64,000 bases of DNA from Rotaria sp. Silwood1 (lineage: Eukaryota > Rotifera > Eurotatoria > Philodinida > Philodinidae), in NCBI GenBank assembly GCA_905250075.1, contig CAJNOP010000122.1, positions 439,634 to 503,633 on the forward strand, in the 5' to 3' direction. Shown piece by piece: positions 60,155-64,000 of this stretch; positions within the stretch are counted from its first letter, which is position 1, and each line of letters begins with the position of its first letter. The translations under genes were made by a program, and so were the position numbers. The notes below the pieces were generated by a model. The model was not told the DNA's origin. It did no database searches and worked only from the letters and a program-made list of their open reading frames with translations.

Positions 60155-63100
60155 ATGACTTATCAAAGATTGTCGGTATTCATTTATTTCAGTTTTATTT
60201 TGTTATTTTCTGGTTCAAATTCGACTCGCATTTCACTCATTGGTGATAACTGGTTAGTGAGTAATGGTTCAACTTTACAAACTATCGGTGCAGTTCCTGG
60301 AACAATACATACTATACTCTTGTCTGCAAAAATGATTGACGATCCTTATTGGGGTTTTGGTGATACTGCGATGCGTTCCTTGATCTATCAATCATGGACA
60401 TTTACTAAAAACTTTTCTCTTCAAGTAGATTTTCTTAATTTGACTCAATTTACGCTTCATTTCGATCAAATTGATACTGTTTCGAATATTACACTTAACG
60501 AATGCTTTCTGGGCAATACAAGTAGTATGTTTATTGCATACACATTCATTGTCCAAAGAACTTGTTTGCGTATTGATAACGTACTTCGTGTCGAATTTAT
60601 GTCTCCTGTAACCTACGCACTTAATCAAGCTATTTCCTACAATAAAACTGTTCAGCCAACTTGTCCGAGTTCAGCACAACATGGTGAATGTCATGTTCAA
60701 TTCATTCGCAAAGAACCTTGCTCATTCAGTTGGGACTGGGTAAGTTATAAATAACTTGAATAGGGTGTAAGTGACTTTTTACCCGCACCCACATCCATCA
60801 CTACATTTAGACATGTTTGTTTCTTTTAGGGTCCAGCTTTTGCACCTATTGGTATTACAGGAAATGTTTATCTAGAAGGAATAAATAGTCCTGTTCCATC
60901 ATTACAACTGGACAGTGTCAACGTTATTTCACAGTCATCGGCAACAAAGGTATGGCAAGTGGATGTACGGCTAAGCGGTGGTGACAACACAACTATGTAT
61001 AAATTTGGTTTTCAATTAAAAAATACTGCATGGTCATTCAGTACAAATGTTAGATTCAATCAAAAAATCACAATTACTCTTTCAGTTCCTAACGAACACG
61101 TTCAACTTTGGTGGCCAAATGGATATGGTGATCAACCGCTCTACGAATTAATTGTAAGCAATAATAATCAACCAATCGATTCACGATTTATTGGATTTCG
61201 AACTGTTGAACTTGTTCAAAGTAATTACAGCGATGGTATTAATGGTACATCATTTTATTTCCAGATCAATTCTCGACCTATATTTGTCAAAGGAAGTAAC
61301 TGGATTCCGTCTGATTCATTTCAAGAACGAGTTACTAATGAAAAACTCGAACAGTTACTTACTTCAGCTAAACTAGCTAATATGAATATGTTACGTATAT
61401 GGGGTGGTGGAATTTATGAACAAGATTATTTCTACGAAACTGCTGATCGTTTAGGCATTATGCTCTGGCATGATTTTATGTTTGCTTGCAGTTTGTATGT
61501 ATCATCATTTTGCTTTTCTAACAAAAATGAAAATAGATTATCAATGTTTATAAAGATATCCGGTCGACGATGTATTTCTACTAAATGTTCGAAATGAAAT
61601 TTTATATCAAGTAGAGCGTCTTCAATCACATCCATCAATTGTTCTCTGGGCGGGTAATAATGAAAATGAAATGGTTCTTGCATATTATACCAGTATAATA
61701 CCTCCAGAAGAGCGTGAACCTTTGAAAAATGATTATAGAAAATTGTATATCTACACAATAATGGCCGCTGTTGCTGAAGTAGATCCAAACGGTAGTCGTC
61801 CATTTGTTCCATCATCACCATCGAATGGTATCGAATCCATCAAAGAAAACTATACAGCACAAAATCCACAAGATCCTTTATTTGGTATGCATAGAAATTA
61901 TGTTGTCATTTATAAGAAAAATATATCTGAATTTAGGTGATGTTCATTATTATAATTATTATATGGATACATGGAATCCAGATAATTATCCAGTAGCACG
62001 TTTTATGTCTGAAACTGGTGTTGAATCTATGCCAAGTATTGAGACATGGCAACAAGTATCGAATTCGACTAAAGATTGGAACTTCACGAGTGTACTTGTA
62101 CAAAATCGTGAACATCATGGCAATGGTCAACAGGAAATGATGTTCGTTTCAAAAAACAAATATACCAATTCTTTTAAGAAACATGATCTAAAATGAGTGT
62201 TGAAGTATATAGGGGTAGAAAATTGTAACTCTCTTTGACAAACTATGACAGATACCTTAGGTAGTGATACAAAACTGAAATATATATATTCGTAAACTTC
62301 CTCAGTGTTTTACGTTTTTATGCCACTAGTTCTGTTTATGATTATGTTTTAGTTTACAAATTGAGAGAAATTTACCATTACCAGTAACCAATAACAGCTT
62401 GACAAACTTTACTCAACTGATCTATTTGACTCAGATCAATCAAGCAATGACATTGAAAACTGTTAGCGATCATTGCCGTTTTAATTCACCAGTAGATATG
62501 ATCAATCATAATACTAGTCAAGGGTAAGAGATTCTATTTGTTTGATGTAAATTTTTCATTTTTGAAGTTTAAAAATAATACACTGAGAAGAAATTTGTTT
62601 ATTGATTTTGATTTTTAGAAATACAATGGGTCTTATGTATTGGCAACTGAACGATATATGGCAAGCGCCAACATGGTCATCTATTGAATACGGATTAAAA
62701 TGGAAAATGGCTCATTATTATGCTCGACATATGTATTCACCTGTGTATTTAGTAATGAAATTAACACCTTATTTGCCTTCAGTCAATGATCCAACTGCTC
62801 GACTTTGGCTCTATCATGTCAATGAATTTGTTAATAGTACATTTAATGATGTTATTTGTACCGTAAAATCATTAGATAGATTTGATTCTCGTATGATCAC
62901 AGTGTACACTGTTGTTGCTAATTCACCCGGCGTAGAATTAGTTGATGTGTGGATTTATGCGTTATTAATGGAACAGAGTGGTTGTTCAACCAGTAATCAA
63001 TGTCTTATGTTATGTTCGCTATATCATTTAGGTGAACAACTGAGCGAACAACAGACAATTTTTTTTGCACGTCCAAAGGATTATCAATTATACAATCCAA

Positions 63101-63351
63101 ATCTTCGAACGATTTCTGTTAGACAAAGATCATCTACTGAAATTGATTTTACAATCAATGCTGATAAACCTGCTCTTTTTGTTTGGCTCGATCTATCAAA
63201 TAATGTTAGTGGTTATTTTTCAAGAAACGGATTTCACATCTTTGAGTCCGAAATTACAGTTACATTTAAATCATGGACATCTTTGACAAATATTGATAGT
63301 ACTAATTTTGATTTACGTATTACTTCATTGTATGATGTTACAAAACCGTGA
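60155..63351 (+). CDS. MANBA: beta-mannosidase (glycoside hydrolase family 2, lysosomal)
   Basis: Six exons join in phase to give 895 residues: 60155-60739, 60830-61494, 61556-61884, 61937-62141, 62353-62523 and 62619-63351. A signal peptide occupies about residues 1-23 (FIYFSFILLFSGSNS). The sugar-binding domain (GDNWLVSNGS, AVPGTIHTILL, DDPYWGFGD), the Ig-like region and the TIM barrel follow in GH2 order. LRIWGGGIYEQDYFYE and LWHDFMFACSLY are typical of beta-mannosidases. The catalytic acid/base Glu lies in WAGNNENE near residue 452 and the nucleophile in MSETGVES near 552, both close to the positions in vertebrate MANBA. Many N-glycosylation sequons fit a lysosomal route. It removes terminal beta-mannose from N-glycan fragments. 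The splice between exons 4 and 5 is the least certain. Intron 1 contains a telomere-like hairpin. Confidence 0.92.
60761..60798. repeat. telomere-like hairpin inside beta-mannosidase intron 1
   Basis: AGGGTGTAAGTG faces CACCCACATCC-type sequence across about 12 bases, within the 90-base first intron. The other small introns of the gene are about 50-60 nt, so the hairpin accounts for the extra length. Confidence 0.7.
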
Positions 63352-63493
63352 TTTTCTTTCTTTTTCTTCACTAAACAAATAAATTTATCACTGACACTTT
63401 TATATCATATCACCATTTACAAATGGAACATACAAGACATAATGATGTGCACTCCGTTGGCCCTAGCCGGCCGCTTCTATTTAATATCAACTT

Positions 63494-63560
63494 GAGGGTG
63501 TGGGTGTGGGTTGATGAATCAAATATCAACTCCGGCATGCACACATTTACACCCACCCGG
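63494..63560. repeat. telomere-like hairpin
   Basis: GAGGGTGTGGGTGTGGG faces ACACATTTACACCCACCC. The loop has its own small palindrome (GTTGAT...ATCAAC). It starts 143 bp beyond the beta-mannosidase stop codon. Confidence 0.8.
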
Positions 63561-63571
63561 ATTTCCACACT

Positions 63572-64000
63572 ACACATAGACATTAATTATTTTCTGTGAA
63601 AATTATATTTTTTTCTAAAGAAATATGAAATCAACTGTCACTTGTCAGAAGAAATGACACATAATAGTAGTGAAGTCGAAAAAATAATTGAAATGAAAAA
63701 TCGCTGAGAAGGATCATCCCTCTAAAATTTTGTTTTAAATGTTTTCACTTGAAAAACTAACAGACTATACTTCATTTAATGTAGGTTTTTACGCTGATTC
63801 TGCATATTCAATCGCTTTGTTTGAAGATAAACAACACATTGAAAATTAGAAAATCTAAAATATTTTGTTTTTTGAAAAGTCTCTAACTCACTTCAGAAGC
63901 ATTAACGCATCTTTGCGGTAAATAAGTAGACATACCAGGTAGAAAAAAAATATTTCATGATAATTTCGTTTAGTTTGAAGCTGTACTAAGGTGTGCGCGT
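63572..64000. other. gene-free end of window
   Basis: AT-rich with no supported feature. Confidence 0.5.

Overview
The window looks like nuclear DNA of a bdelloid rotifer; the species cannot be named from the sequence alone. It is AT-rich. Genes have short GT-AG introns, mostly about 45-60 nt, and several encoded families are typical of bdelloids: divergent ART-like proteins, short-tailed 7TM receptors, F-box proteins and B-box/NHL proteins. TGTGGG/CCCACA tracts, the telomere-repeat type reported for bdelloids, are scattered through the interior. Introns were joined by eye; every multi-exon model keeps reading-frame phase across its junctions.

Layout. 0-2.4 kb: an intron-like tandem array of about 78-bp units. 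2.5-7.7 kb: a foldback repeat, an ART-like gene, and a tentative single-pass membrane protein. 8.4-9.0 kb: a decayed gene. 10.1-11.1 kb: a 7TM receptor. 11.25-11.86 kb: a piggyBac-type internally deleted element. 14.7-16.3 kb: a broken small gene and an orphan intact ORF. 16.8-20.2 kb: telomere-like palindromes (one with a 100-base assembly gap), a WD40-like remnant and TIR elements. 22.6-25 kb: a four-exon F-box gene. 27.2-29.6 kb: a four-exon TPR gene. 32.0-32.7 kb: a hAT-like foldback element. 33.9-34.7 kb: an EF-hand pseudogene. 37-40.6 kb: telomere-like palindromes and a two-exon B-box/coiled-coil/NHL gene. 44.3-44.7 kb: a TM2-domain gene. 45-52.5 kb: a dense repeat block with foldbacks, a nested palindrome, a LINE reverse-transcriptase remnant, and an intact Tc1/mariner nested in a hAT-like element. 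53.1-55.9 kb: a nine-exon UNC-93 gene with a TTAA-flanked insertion in an intron. 59.1-59.5 kb: an F-box/LRR remnant. 60.2-63.4 kb: a six-exon lysosomal beta-mannosidase gene.

The host genes are unrelated housekeeping and receptor genes and do not form a pathway. The unusual content is structural. At least a dozen short inverted repeats have telomere-like stems, all arranged G-rich arm first, so they resemble miniature head-to-head telomere junctions. One sits at the centre of a larger nested palindrome and one lies inside a beta-mannosidase intron. The micro-exon/intron-like array at the left end is the other signal that standard feature types do not explain.
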